Counted from the stretch's first letter, positions 23,628 to 32,008 are shown. The stretch: 64,000 bases of DNA from Micromonospora sp. NBC_01740 (GCF_035920365.1 NZ_CP109150.1:4588001-4652000), one strand, 5' to 3'. Translations and numbers: made by a program. Notes: generated by a model not told the origin, from the sequence alone.

Positions 23628-24374
23628 ATGGTGACGGACGGGCAGGTCGGGGCGGGCCGGGTCGAGCTGCGCCGCCCCGACGGGGAGCCGGTGCGGGTGC
23701 TGGTGGTCGACGACGAGTCGACCCTGGCCGACCTGCTGTCGATGGCGTTGCGCTACGAGGGCTGGCAGGTGCGTACGGCGGGCGACGGCACGTCGGCGCT
23801 GAACGCGGCGCGGCAGTTCCGGCCGGACGCCGTGGTGCTCGACGTGATGCTGCCCGACCTGGACGGCTTCCAGGTGCTGCGCCGGCTGCGTGAGCAGGCC
23901 CCGACGGTGCCGGTGCTCTTCCTGACGGCGCGGGACGCGGTGGAGGACCGGATCGCCGGGCTGACCGTCGGCGGCGACGACTACGTCACCAAGCCGTTCA
24001 GCCTGGAGGAGGTGATCGCCCGGCTGCGGGCGCTGCTGCGCCGCTCGGGCTTCGCCGTCGCCGCCCGCCCGGACGCGGTGCTCACCGTCGGCGACCTCAG
24101 CCTCGACGAGGACAGCCACGAGGTGCGCCGCGACGGCTGCCCCGTCACGCTCACCGCCACCGAGTTCGAGCTGCTGCGCTACCTGATGCGCAACCCGCGC
24201 CGGGTGCTCAGCAAGGCGCAGATCCTCGACCGGGTCTGGAACTACGACTTCGGCGGCCAGGCCAACGTGGTGGAGCTGTACATCTCGTACCTGCGGAAGA
24301 AGATCGACGCGGGCCGGAAGCCGATGATCCACACGTTGCGCGGCGCGGGGTATGTCCTCCGGCCGGCGGAGTGA
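23628..24374 (+). CDS. OmpR/PhoB-type response regulator
   Basis: 248 aa. Receiver domain about residues 20-135: VLVVDDESTLADLL acidic pocket, Asp72 in VVLDVMLPDLDGFQVL, Thr in FLTARD and Lys in YVTKPFSLEEV. The C-terminal winged helix (about 150-245) has LTVGDLSLDEDSHEVRRDG and VVELYISYLRKKIDAGRKPMIHTLRGAGYVL. The start could be ATG 23619 or 23628; the latter has the GGGGGCC run. It overlaps the kinase gene by 23 bp, a strong coupling. The partner pair resembles envelope-stress systems such as TcrXY/MprAB, but targets are unknown. Confidence 0.93.
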   Translation: MVTDGQVGAGRVELRRPDGEPVRVLVVDDESTLADLLSMALRYEGWQVRTAGDGTSALNAARQFRPDAVVLDVMLPDLDGFQVLRRLREQAPTVPVLFLTARDAVEDRIAGLTVGGDDYVTKPFSLEEVIARLRALLRRSGFAVAARPDAVLTVGDLSLDEDSHEVRRDGCPVTLTATEFELLRYLMRNPRRVLSKAQILDRVWNYDFGGQANVVELYISYLRKKIDAGRKPMIHTLRGAGYVLRPAE

Positions 24375-25839
24375 GCGGGCCGCCGGCCGGCTGCGCCACC
24401 GGCTGGCCGGGGTGTCGCTGCGGACCCGCCTGGTGGTCACCCTGGTCGCCCTGCTGGCCCTGGTCAGCGTGGCCATTGGCGGGATCACCACGGTCGCGCT
24501 GCGGCAGTTCCTGATCGACCGGGTCGACGACCAGTTGACGCCGATGCGGACCGGTCCCGGTCGGGGCGTGCCGTCGCCCTTCGAGGCGCCACCCTTCGGG
24601 CCGGACGCCCGGATTCCCCGGGGGCTTCCGCCGGGGACCGTCGCCGCCGAGGTGGCCGACGGCCGGGTGGTCCGGGCCTGGACCCTCGCCGACCGGGAGG
24701 AACGCGCCGTCCCCGCCGGGGACCTGGCCGGCCTCGCGGACCTGCCCACGGACGGCCGCCCCCGCACCCGTGAGCTGGGCGAGCGCGGTGCCTACCGGGT
24801 GGTGGCGCGCCAGCTTCCGGGCGGGACCGTGCGGGTGCTCGGCCTGCCGCTGTCGGGCGTGTCGGAGACCGTCTGGTGGCTGGTCGCCGCGCAGGCCGGT
24901 GTGGCGACCGCGGGGCTGCTCGTCGCCGGCGGGGCCGGAGCCCTGATCGTGCGGGCGACCCTGCGCCCGCTGCGCCGGGTCGCCACCACCGCTGGCCGGG
25001 TCAGCGAGCTGCCCCTGGACCGCGGCGAGGTCGCGCTGTCGGTGCGGGTGCCGGCCGCCGACACCGACCCGCGCACCGAGGTGGGGCAGGTGGGCGCGGC
25101 GCTGAACCGGATGCTGGGGCACGTCGGCGCCGCGCTCGCCGCCCGCCAGGCCAGCGAGACCCGGGTACGCCAGTTCGTCGCCGACGCCAGCCACGAGCTG
25201 CGGACCCCGCTGGCGGCCATCCGGGGGTACGCCGAGGTCGCCCGGCGCGGCCGGGACGAGGTGCCGCCCGACGTGGCCCACGCGTTGCGCCGGGTCGAGT
25301 CCGAGAGCACCCGGATGACCCGCCTCGTCGACGACCTGCTGCTGCTCGCCCGGCTGGATTCGGGCCGGCCGCTCGTGGTCGAGCCGGTCGACCTGTCCGC
25401 GCTGGTGGTGGACGCGGTCGGCGACGCGCACGTGGCGGGGCCGGAGCACCGGTGGCGGCTCGACCTGCCGGACACCGTGGTCCGCGTCCCCGGCGACCCG
25501 GCCCGGCTGCACCAGGTGCTGGCGAACCTGCTGGCCAACGCCCGGGTGCACACCCCGCCCGGCACCACGGTCACCACCACCCTGCGGGTCGACGGCGACG
25601 TCGCCGTGCTCGGCGTCGCCGACGACGGGCCGGGCGTGCCGCCGGCGCTGCGGGCCGAGGTGTTCGAACGCTTCTCCCGGGGCGACAGCTCCCGGTCCCG
25701 GGCGCACGGCAGCACCGGCCTGGGCCTGGCGATCGTGGCCGCCGTGGTGGAGGCCCACCACGGCACGGTCGAGCTGGACGGTCGGCCCGGCCGGACGGTG
25801 TTCACCGTCCGGCTGCCGGGAGCCAGCTCCGGCGGGTGA
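24352..25839 (+). CDS. Sensor histidine kinase
   Basis: 495 aa. Two transmembrane helices (about residues 24-47 and 175-198) flank a periplasmic loop of 125 residues; a HAMP linker follows, then the dimerisation/phospho-acceptor helix FVADASHELRTPLAAIRGYAEVARRG with His281. The ATPase domain has the N box (VLANLLANARVHTPPGTTV), G1 (LGVADDGPGVPPALRAEVFERF) and G2 (HGSTGLGLAIVAAVVEAH). It autophosphorylates and passes phosphate to the overlapping OmpR-type regulator. The small sensory loop carries no recognised ligand domain. Confidence 0.93.
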   Translation: MSSGRRSERAAGRLRHRLAGVSLRTRLVVTLVALLALVSVAIGGITTVALRQFLIDRVDDQLTPMRTGPGRGVPSPFEAPPFGPDARIPRGLPPGTVAAEVADGRVVRAWTLADREERAVPAGDLAGLADLPTDGRPRTRELGERGAYRVVARQLPGGTVRVLGLPLSGVSETVWWLVAAQAGVATAGLLVAGGAGALIVRATLRPLRRVATTAGRVSELPLDRGEVALSVRVPAADTDPRTEVGQVGAALNRMLGHVGAALAARQASETRVRQFVADASHELRTPLAAIRGYAEVARRGRDEVPPDVAHALRRVESESTRMTRLVDDLLLLARLDSGRPLVVEPVDLSALVVDAVGDAHVAGPEHRWRLDLPDTVVRVPGDPARLHQVLANLLANARVHTPPGTTVTTTLRVDGDVAVLGVADDGPGVPPALRAEVFERFSRGDSSRSRAHGSTGLGLAIVAAVVEAHHGTVELDGRPGRTVFTVRLPGASSGG

Positions 25840-25847
25840 CCCGTGCC

Positions 25848-25925
25848 GGACCGGGCCACGGGCCGGCGCCGCTGCGACCGTCGGGCGGACCGGGCCACGG
25901 GCCGGCGCCGCGGTGACCGTCGGGC
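25848..25925. repeat. Two-copy 39-bp tandem repeat
   Basis: Bases 25848-25886 and 25887-25925 are 37/39 identical (GGACCGGGCCACGGGCCGGC and following). The repeat is immediately downstream of the histidine kinase stop and upstream of the convergent arginase-fold gene. Each copy can fold into a GGCC-rich hairpin, so the pair may act as terminator. Confidence 0.8.
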
Positions 25926-25943
25926 GGGCCGGACGGGCGACGG

Positions 25944-26798
25944 TCAGTCGGCCAGCAGTTCGGCGAGGGCCTGCCCGACACGCTCCGCGTGCCGCCCGTC
26001 GGGGTCCTCGTCTGCGTTGAAGTCGGTGACGCTCATCCCGATCAGCCGACCCGAGCGGACCAGCGGTCGGGCCAGCGCGACGAGGTCGGCCCAGTCCAGC
26101 CCGTCCGGCTCGGGATAGCTGACCGCCGGGAGTACCAGCGGGTCGAGCACGTCGAGGTCGAGGTGCAGCCAGGCCGGCGTCGTACCGGCGGCGAGATCCC
26201 GGCCCACCGCCGCGGCGTCGGCGCCCCGCAGCCGGGTGGCCGGCACCAGGTGGACGGCGGGGTCGATCCGGTAGGCCTCCTTCCCGTCCGTCGCGGCCCG
26301 GTCGAGCGGCCGGTGGCCGAGCAGGTGCACCTGGTCGGGGTCGACCAGCGGCCCCTCCCGGTCGAGCACTCCCGCCGGGCCGTGGTCGGTGACGATCGAC
26401 AGGTCCATGTCCGCCGCCTCACCGGTGGGCGAGGTGCGGCCGTCCTCGAAGTCGAGGTGGGCGTCGAGGAACCACAGGTCGAAGCCGGCGGGCAGCCCCG
26501 CCAGGATGCCGGGCAGGATCGCGCAGTCGCCGCCGAGCACCAGCGGATGCCGTCCCGAGCCGATCAGCGTCGTCGTGCGGGCGGCGATCGCCCGGCCGGC
26601 GCGGCGCACCTGGTCGACGCCGATCACCCCGGTCTCCGGGTCCCGGACCGGGTCGGTGATCAGGGCGTCGACGGCGCCTGCGTCGGCCGCGCCCAGCCGG
26701 CCCAGCAGCCCGGCGGTCCGCAGCGCGGCGGGCGCCCGGTGCTCGCCCCGGCCGCGTCCGGAGGAGTCGAGGGGAGCGTCCAGCACCGACCATCGCAC
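25944..26798 (-). CDS. Arginase/agmatinase-fold (ureohydrolase family) protein
   Basis: 284 aa with the ureohydrolase layout: PLVLGGDCAILPGILAG (near 83), FDLWFLDAHLDFEDG (DAHxDxxD metal motif, near 105), WLHLDLDVLDPLVLPAVSYPEP and SVTDFNADEDPDGRH. The di-manganese site is only partly canonical: the usual His of GGDH is Cys here, as in a diverged branch of the family. It could hydrolyse a guanidino compound or be a related amidohydrolase. No signal peptide. Start ATG 26798. Divergent from the AraC regulator, which might control it. Confidence 0.83.
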   Translation of the reverse strand: MRWSVLDAPLDSSGRGRGEHRAPAALRTAGLLGRLGAADAGAVDALITDPVRDPETGVIGVDQVRRAGRAIAARTTTLIGSGRHPLVLGGDCAILPGILAGLPAGFDLWFLDAHLDFEDGRTSPTGEAADMDLSIVTDHGPAGVLDREGPLVDPDQVHLLGHRPLDRAATDGKEAYRIDPAVHLVPATRLRGADAAAVGRDLAAGTTPAWLHLDLDVLDPLVLPAVSYPEPDGLDWADLVALARPLVRSGRLIGMSVTDFNADEDPDGRHAERVGQALAELLAD

Positions 26799-26835
26799 AT
26801 CCGGAGGCTAGCCCGGCCGTGGCAGGCTGGGCGGC

Positions 26836-27519
26836 ATGTACCGGGAACGTCCGGCCGGGTTTGCCGGCGCGGTGCTCTGGACCAGCGCCACGACGGCGGG
26901 CGCCGCACCGGCCAGGGTGCTCCCCGACGGCTGCCTCGACCTGCTCTGGTCGAGCCGCTGCGGGCTGACGGTGGCCGGGCCGGACCGCACCGCGCACCTG
27001 AGCGGCGGCGGGCCGCCGGAGCGCTGGGTGGGGCTGCGGCTGCCGTCGGGCACCGGACCGGCGGTGCTCGGCGTACCGGCCGTCGAGCTGCGCGACCGGC
27101 GGGTCCCCCTGGCGGAGCTGTGGGGCGACCGGGACGTCGCCCGGCTGGCCGAGCGGGCGGAGGCGGCCCCGGCCGACGTGCTGACGGAGATCGCCGTCCG
27201 GCGGCTGCGGGCGGCCGGCGGGCCCGATCCGATCGGCGCCCGGGTCACCGCCGCGTTGGCCGCCGGCGCCAGCGTGACCGCGACCGCCGCCGGGATCGGC
27301 CTCGATCCGCGCGCCCTGCACCGCCGGTGCCAGCACCTGTTCGGGTACGGCCCGAAGACCCTGGCCCGGATCCTGCGGATGGGGCGCGCGCTGGCGCTGG
27401 CCCGCGCCGGCACCCCGCTGGCAGAGGTGGCGGCCCGCTGCGGCTACGCCGACCAGGCCCACCTGACCCGCGACGTGCGGGACCTGGCCGGCGTGCCGCC
27501 CACCGCCCTGCTGAGCTGA
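26836..27519 (+). CDS. AraC-family helix-turn-helix regulator
   Basis: 227 aa. The N-terminal ~100 residues start YRERPAGFAGAVLWTSATT and contain the RVLPDGCLDLLWS motif found in DUF6597-type sensory domains of small AraC regulators. The C-terminal domain (about 130-225) has two helix-turn-helix units: VTATAAGIGLDPRALHRRCQHLFGYGPKT and TPLAEVAARCGYADQAHLTRDVRDLAGVPPT. It is 37 bp from the divergent arginase-fold gene and so may regulate it. ATG 26836. Confidence 0.85.
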   Translation: MYRERPAGFAGAVLWTSATTAGAAPARVLPDGCLDLLWSSRCGLTVAGPDRTAHLSGGGPPERWVGLRLPSGTGPAVLGVPAVELRDRRVPLAELWGDRDVARLAERAEAAPADVLTEIAVRRLRAAGGPDPIGARVTAALAAGASVTATAAGIGLDPRALHRRCQHLFGYGPKTLARILRMGRALALARAGTPLAEVAARCGYADQAHLTRDVRDLAGVPPTALLS

Positions 27520-27653
27520 ACGCTCGGCGATCTTCCCGGCCGGGTGACCGCTGACGCTCCGCGCGTTCCCGGTGCGGTTCCGCGTGGATCCTCACCATCG
27601 ACCACGAGGCCCGACGGGTCGGGTTTCCGGTGTCCGGCGGGGCCGGTCCGCGT

Positions 27654-28049
27654 TCAGCTCGCGGCGAGCGGGGCGAACAGGTCCACGCCGTTGCCGTCGG
27701 GGTCGAGCACCACCGCGTACCGCTGGCCCCAGTAGGCGTCCCACGGGGGCAGGTGACCCTCGTGGCCCTCGGCCACCAGCTCCGCGTAGAGCCGGTCCAC
27801 CTCCGCCGGGTCGGCGCACAGGAAGGCGAGGCTGGCCCCGCCGCCGCCCCCGGGCTTCCAGCCGGGGTCGAACGCGCGGACGGTGTCGGCGGTGTCCCAG
27901 GCCAGCCGGATGCCGCCCGGCAGGGTGACCTCCACGTGCGGCGCGGTGTCGGCGTCGGCGGGAATGTCGAGGCCGAGCCGCCGGTAGAAGGCGAGGGAGC
28001 GGGACAGGTCGCTGCTGACCATGCCGATGAGATCGAGTCTGGGTGCCAT
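27654..28049 (-). CDS. VOC-family (glyoxalase/bleomycin-resistance-like) protein
   Basis: 131 aa with the paired beta-alpha-beta-beta-beta modules of the vicinal oxygen chelate fold: LIGMVSSDLSRSLAFYRRLGLDIP at the start, and LAFLCADPAEVDRLYAELVAEGHEG followed by YAVVLDPDGNGVDLFAPL at the end. The final Asp-Pro-Asp-Gly-Asn and Glu/Asp positions fit a metal-binding dioxygenase or resistance protein; His ligands are sparse. ATG 28049 follows GGTGGGAGCC. Substrate unknown; monocistronic, divergent from the following operon. Confidence 0.85.
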   Translation of the reverse strand: MAPRLDLIGMVSSDLSRSLAFYRRLGLDIPADADTAPHVEVTLPGGIRLAWDTADTVRAFDPGWKPGGGGGASLAFLCADPAEVDRLYAELVAEGHEGHLPPWDAYWGQRYAVVLDPDGNGVDLFAPLAAS

Positions 28050-28163
28050 GGCTCCCACCGTAGGGAGGCTCCCGGCGCCCGTCTTGAACGAAACGGACAA
28101 CGGGCGGAGTGTCGGGTGTGCCCCTCACGACCGGGACGATCGGCGTAGCGTGTTAGACAAGTC

Positions 28164-28208
28164 CGGCTTTACGGGCAAATCCCTCAAGGATCCTGCCCGC
28201 GTACGCCG
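28164..28208 (+). promoter_or_regulatory. Structured 5' leader of the peptide/methyltransferase/sulfatase operon
   Basis: A two-part hairpin: outer CGGC (28164-28167) with GCCG (28205-28208), inner CGGGCA (28172-28177) with TGCCCG (28194-28199), and an apical ATCC/GGAT step, separated by symmetrical TTTA/CGTA internal loops. It lies 31 bp before the first start codon. It looks like a folded mRNA leader; it matches no riboswitch class I know. Confidence 0.4.
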
Positions 28209-28238
28209 AACATCGAGACGCGAGGAAAGGAGCGGTCG

Positions 28239-28388
28239 GTGGAACACCTGGCCTACCTGGACGCGGGGTCCGGCAGCCTGATCGTGCAGGCGGTGGTCGG
28301 CGGGGTGGCCGGCGCCGCGGTGGCGGCCAAGCTCTACTGGCGGCGACTGGTCGACCGGTTCCGCCGCCAGCCCACCGACCAGCGCTGA
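28239..28388 (+). CDS. 49-aa single-pass membrane peptide
   Basis: The product begins VEHLAYLDAGSGSLIVQAVV, has one hydrophobic segment (LIVQAVVGGVAGAAVAAKLYW) and ends with a basic tail (RRLVDRFRRQPTDQR). The YLDxGSGS-I-Q-hydrophobic-KxxWRR pattern recurs in small proteins encoded before sulfatase-type or phosphoglycerol-transferase-type genes in many bacteria. GTG 28239 has GAAAGGAG 7 bases upstream. It is 9 bp before the methyltransferase gene, so the three genes form an operon. A membrane-scaffold role for the enzymes is inferred. Confidence 0.75.
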   Translation: MEHLAYLDAGSGSLIVQAVVGGVAGAAVAAKLYWRRLVDRFRRQPTDQR

Positions 28389-28397
28389 CCCTGGCCG

Positions 28398-29822
28398 ATG
28401 GCGAACTCCCGCACCGGCCTGCGCGCCGAGCCAGGCTCCTTCCGCGACCCCGCCAACCGGGTCTTCCACCTCGACGGCGACGTGCTGCGTGGGCTGGACG
28501 AGCAGGCCGCCGGGGAGTGGCGCGCGCTGACCGCCAGCGAGTTCTTCCCGCCGCTGCTCGCCGCCGGCAAGGTGTGCGGCACCGAGGCGGTCGACTCGCC
28601 GGCCGTGCCGTCGGCCGACCGGTGGGCCGCCGTCCTGCGCCACGAGCGCATCCCGTTCGTCTCCCACCCGTACGAGTGGTCCTTCACCATGCTGCGCGAC
28701 GCGGCGCTGCTGCACCTGGAGATCCTGCGCGCGGCCCTGCCGGCCGGGTTCACCACGAAGGACGGGTCGGCCTACAACCTCCAGTGGCGGGGCGCCGAAC
28801 CCGTGTTCATCGACGTCGGCTCGTTCACCCCGGCCCGCGACGGCGAGCCCTGGGCCGGCTACCGGCAGTTCTGCCAGACGCTGCTCTACCCGCTGCTGCT
28901 CGACGCCCACCTCGGGCTGGACTTCCAACCCTGGCTGCGCGCCCGGGTCGACGGCATCGAGCCCGAGCAGATGCGCCGGCTGTTCGGCGGCGTCCGGCGG
29001 CTGCTGCCCGGCGTGCCCACCCACGTGCACCTGCACGACGCCATGCAGCGGCGCAACGCCCGGGCCAGCACCGCCGACGTCCGGTCCCAGCTGCGGGCCG
29101 CCGGCTACTCGCGGGAGCTGGCGCTGGCCACCGTACGCGGCATCGAGAAGCTCGTCCGGCGGCTGGAGCCCCGCCGTGCGGCCAGTCACTGGGTCGACTA
29201 CCAGCGCACCTGCGCGTACACCGCCGACGACCGGGCCGCGAAGGAACGCTTCGTCGCCGAGGCGCTGGCCGACGGACCACGGCCCCGCCTGGCGCTGGAC
29301 CTCGGCGCCAACGACGGCCGGTACGCCCGCCTCGCCGCCCGGCACGCCGACTACGTCGTCGCGGTCGAGCAGGACCCGGGCGTGGTGGACGGGCTCTACC
29401 GGGACCTGCGCGCGGCGGGGGAGCGGCGGATCCTGCCCCTGGTGATGGATCTCGCCGACCCGTCGCCCGGCGGCGGCTGGCGCGGCGTCGAGCGGGCCTC
29501 GTTCGCGGACCGGGTGGAGGCGGACGCGATCCTCGCCCTGGCCGTGGTGCACCACCTGGCGATCGGGCGCAACGTGCCGCTGCCCGAGGTGCTGGACTGG
29601 CTCGTCGGGCTCGCCGCCCCGGGCGCCCGGGTGGTGGTGGAGTTCGTCCACCCCGAGGACCCGATGGCCCGGCGGCTGCTGGCCAACAAGCCCGAGGGAC
29701 TCTTCCCCGACTACCGGCCGGCCGAGTTCGAGCGGCTGCTCTCCGCGCGCTGCCGGATCGCGCGGCGACTCGACCTGCCCTCGGGTACCCGGACGCTCTA
29801 CGCGGCGGTCGTGGGTGGCTGA
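28398..29822 (+). CDS. Class I SAM-dependent methyltransferase, nodulation-type long form
   Basis: 474 aa. The C-terminal Rossmann domain contains RLALDLGANDGRYARLAARHADYVVAVEQDPG (about residues 296-327; the SAM-binding glycine motif is LDLGANDG) and ILALAVVHHLAIGRNVPL (motif IV region). The first 280 residues hold an uncommon N-terminal region with FFPPLLAAGKVCGTEAVDSP and FVSHPYEWSFTMLRDAALLHLEIL, where YEW-S-F-M is strongly conserved in this long family, which is often paired with surface-glycan genes. ATG 28398. The last 8 codons overlap the sulfatase-fold gene. Substrate unknown, possibly a cell-surface polymer precursor. Confidence 0.82.
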   Translation: MANSRTGLRAEPGSFRDPANRVFHLDGDVLRGLDEQAAGEWRALTASEFFPPLLAAGKVCGTEAVDSPAVPSADRWAAVLRHERIPFVSHPYEWSFTMLRDAALLHLEILRAALPAGFTTKDGSAYNLQWRGAEPVFIDVGSFTPARDGEPWAGYRQFCQTLLYPLLLDAHLGLDFQPWLRARVDGIEPEQMRRLFGGVRRLLPGVPTHVHLHDAMQRRNARASTADVRSQLRAAGYSRELALATVRGIEKLVRRLEPRRAASHWVDYQRTCAYTADDRAAKERFVAEALADGPRPRLALDLGANDGRYARLAARHADYVVAVEQDPGVVDGLYRDLRAAGERRILPLVMDLADPSPGGGWRGVERASFADRVEADAILALAVVHHLAIGRNVPLPEVLDWLVGLAAPGARVVVEFVHPEDPMARRLLANKPEGLFPDYRPAEFERLLSARCRIARRLDLPSGTRTLYAAVVGG

Positions 29823-32007
29823 GCCGGCGCCCCCGCCGGACCGCACGTGCGGCGACCCGCCGCCGGGCGACCCGCCGCCGGGCGACCGGCCGCCGGGCGA
29901 CCGGGTGTCGGGCGACCCGCCGTCGGGTGACCGGCTGTCGGACGGCCCGCCGTCGGGTGACTGGCCGTCGGGCGAGCCGTCGTCGGGCGACCGGGTTTCC
30001 GTAGGCCAGGTTGCCGGTGGTCGGCCGGGTGGCTGGCGTACCGAGCTGGGTCGGCTGGCCGAGGTGGCGGGGCTCGTCGGGCTCGTGGTCACCCAGCCGC
30101 TGCTGGACGTCCTCGGGCGCAGCCCCGACTTCTTCCTGTTCCACCGGGCCGACCGGGGGGAGATCATGCTGCTGGTGGCGTTGGTCGCGCTGGTGCCCAC
30201 CGCCGCCGTCGCGCTGCCCGGCGCGCTGTCCCGCCTGGCCGGACGCACCGCCCGCTCGGCCACGCACACCCTGCTGGTCGGCCTGCTGCTCGCCGCGCTG
30301 GCCGTGCAGATCGGCCGGCACGGTACGCCGCTGCGGGGCGTACCGCTGCTGCTGCTCGCCGCGGTGGCCGGAGCCGCCGGGGCCGCCGCGCACCGGCGCT
30401 GGCGCGCGCCCGGGCGGATGCTGCGGCTCGCCGCGGCCGGGCCGCTGCTGTTCGTGGGGCTGTTCGTGTTCGCCTCGCCCACCTCCACGGTGGTGCTGCC
30501 CCGGGGCGAGGGCGGCGCCGCCGGGGTGGCCGGGCCCGGCAACCACCCGCCGGTGGTCGTGCTGGTCCTCGACGAGCTGCCCCTGGTCTCCCTGCTCGGC
30601 GCGGACGGGCGGATCGACGCCGCCCGGTTCCCGCACTTCGCGGAGCTGGCCGGTGGCTCCACCTGGTACCGCAACGCCACCGGCGTCAGCGGCTGGACGC
30701 CCTACGCGCTGCCGGCCATGCTCACCGGCCGCTACCCGCAGCGGGCGGCCGCGCCGCACTACTCGCAGTACCCGGACAACCTCTTCACCGCCCTCGGCGG
30801 CCTGTACGACGTCCGCGCCGAGGAGAGCATCACCCGGCTCTGCCCGCCCAGCCGCTGCGAGCAGCCGGTCAGCCCGGAGCAGGGGATGGGCGTGCTGATC
30901 CGGCAGGCCGGCGGGCTGCTGCGGCAGGTCACCGCCCCGGTCGACAGCCGAGTCGACCCGGAGGACTCGTACCGCGAGCGGACCCGCGCGGAGGCGGGCG
31001 TCGACGCCGCCGAGCCGGTGCCGGCGGACCCGAAGTTCCGCTGGGACAGCCTCGACGACAACCAGCCCGCCCGCTTCGCCAGCTTCCTCGCCGGGCTCCG
31101 GCCGGCGCCCCGGCCCACCCTGCACTTCCTGCACCTGCTGATGCCCCACTCGCCGTGGGCGTACCTGCCCTCGGGGGCGCGCTACGACGCCCCGCCGGAC
31201 CTGCCGAACGACGGCGACGGCTGGGCCGAGCTGGCCCGCCGGCGGCACCTCGCGCAGCTCGGCTACACCGACCGGCTGATCGGGGAGACCCTGCGTACCC
31301 TGCGCTCCACCGGCCTCTACGACCAGGCCCTGCTGGTGGTCACCGCCGACCACGGCGTCAGCTTCACCCCCGGCGCCCAGGGCCGGGGCATGGGCGCCAT
31401 CCGGGCCGCCCCCGGCGAGGTCGCCTGGGTGCCGACGTTCGTCAAGGCACCGGGCCAGCGCGCCGGCCGGATCGACGACCGGAACTGGCAGCACGTCGAC
31501 CTGCTCCCCACCATCGCCGACGAGGCGGCCATCCGGCTCCCGTGGCCCATCGACGGCCGGTCCGCCCGGCAGACCCCGCGCGCCGAGGCGGGCAAGGTCT
31601 TCTACGACCGCCCCGGCCAGCCGACCCCCGTCGCGGGCGGCCTGCCGGCCCCGATCGCGCCGCCCGCGCCCCACCCGCTGGTGGGCGCCGCCGTCGGCGA
31701 CCGCCCGACGGGCGGCACCGCCCGGGTCGCCGACCTGGCCGCGTTCGACGCCGTGGACCCGGACACCGGACGGCTGCCGGCCGCCGTCTGGGGCGACGTG
31801 CCCGACGACGTACCCGACGGCACACAGCTGGCCATCGCCGTCAACGGCCGGATCGGCGCGGTCGTCCCCGTGGTACCCCGCGACGCCGGCGGCCGCCGCT
31901 TCGCCGCCCTGCTCGCCGACGACCGCCTCTTCCACGCCGGCGCCAACCGCCTCACCGTCTACCGCGTAGCCCCCGACAACACCCTCCTCACCCTCACCCT
32001 CACCTGA
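29815..32007 (+). CDS. Membrane-anchored sulfatase/phosphoglycerol-transferase-fold protein
   Basis: 730 aa. The N-terminal 65 residues are a Pro-Gly-Asp repeat tail (below). Residues about 80-225 hold five hydrophobic segments, then an extracellular alkaline-phosphatase-superfamily domain from about 240: metal site VVVLVLDELPLVSLLG, nucleophile region GVSGWTPYALPAMLTGRYP, and VVTADHGVSFTPG. Layout is like lipoteichoic-acid synthase or phosphoethanolamine transferases. GTG 29815 overlaps the methyltransferase gene. The formylglycine CxPxR motif of true sulfatases is absent (a Thr in WTPYALPAMLTG would be the nucleophile). Likely transfers a phospho-alcohol to a surface polymer. Confidence 0.83.
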   Translation: MAEPAPPPDRTCGDPPPGDPPPGDRPPGDRVSGDPPSGDRLSDGPPSGDWPSGEPSSGDRVSVGQVAGGRPGGWRTELGRLAEVAGLVGLVVTQPLLDVLGRSPDFFLFHRADRGEIMLLVALVALVPTAAVALPGALSRLAGRTARSATHTLLVGLLLAALAVQIGRHGTPLRGVPLLLLAAVAGAAGAAAHRRWRAPGRMLRLAAAGPLLFVGLFVFASPTSTVVLPRGEGGAAGVAGPGNHPPVVVLVLDELPLVSLLGADGRIDAARFPHFAELAGGSTWYRNATGVSGWTPYALPAMLTGRYPQRAAAPHYSQYPDNLFTALGGLYDVRAEESITRLCPPSRCEQPVSPEQGMGVLIRQAGGLLRQVTAPVDSRVDPEDSYRERTRAEAGVDAAEPVPADPKFRWDSLDDNQPARFASFLAGLRPAPRPTLHFLHLLMPHSPWAYLPSGARYDAPPDLPNDGDGWAELARRRHLAQLGYTDRLIGETLRTLRSTGLYDQALLVVTADHGVSFTPGAQGRGMGAIRAAPGEVAWVPTFVKAPGQRAGRIDDRNWQHVDLLPTIADEAAIRLPWPIDGRSARQTPRAEAGKVFYDRPGQPTPVAGGLPAPIAPPAPHPLVGAAVGDRPTGGTARVADLAAFDAVDPDTGRLPAAVWGDVPDDVPDGTQLAIAVNGRIGAVVPVVPRDAGGRRFAALLADDRLFHAGANRLTVYRVAPDNTLLTLTLT
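29850..30000 (+). repeat. 15-bp coding minisatellite (PGDxP-type repeats)
   Basis: About ten imperfect 15-bp units (consensus near GGGCGACCCGCCGCC) in the 5' end of the sulfatase-fold gene, encoding [P/S]-GD-[P/R/W]-x-x pentapeptides. Later units vary (gtcgggtgac..., gtcggacggc...). Frame is kept in every unit. The tract would make a flexible, acidic, cytoplasmic N-terminal tail. Confidence 0.85.
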
Positions 32008-32008
32008 C

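Noticed and set aside
29850..30000. Repeat tract that could suggest a CRISPR array
   Set aside because: Units are contiguous 15-bp repeats with no spacers, in frame, inside a gene; no cas genes nearby.
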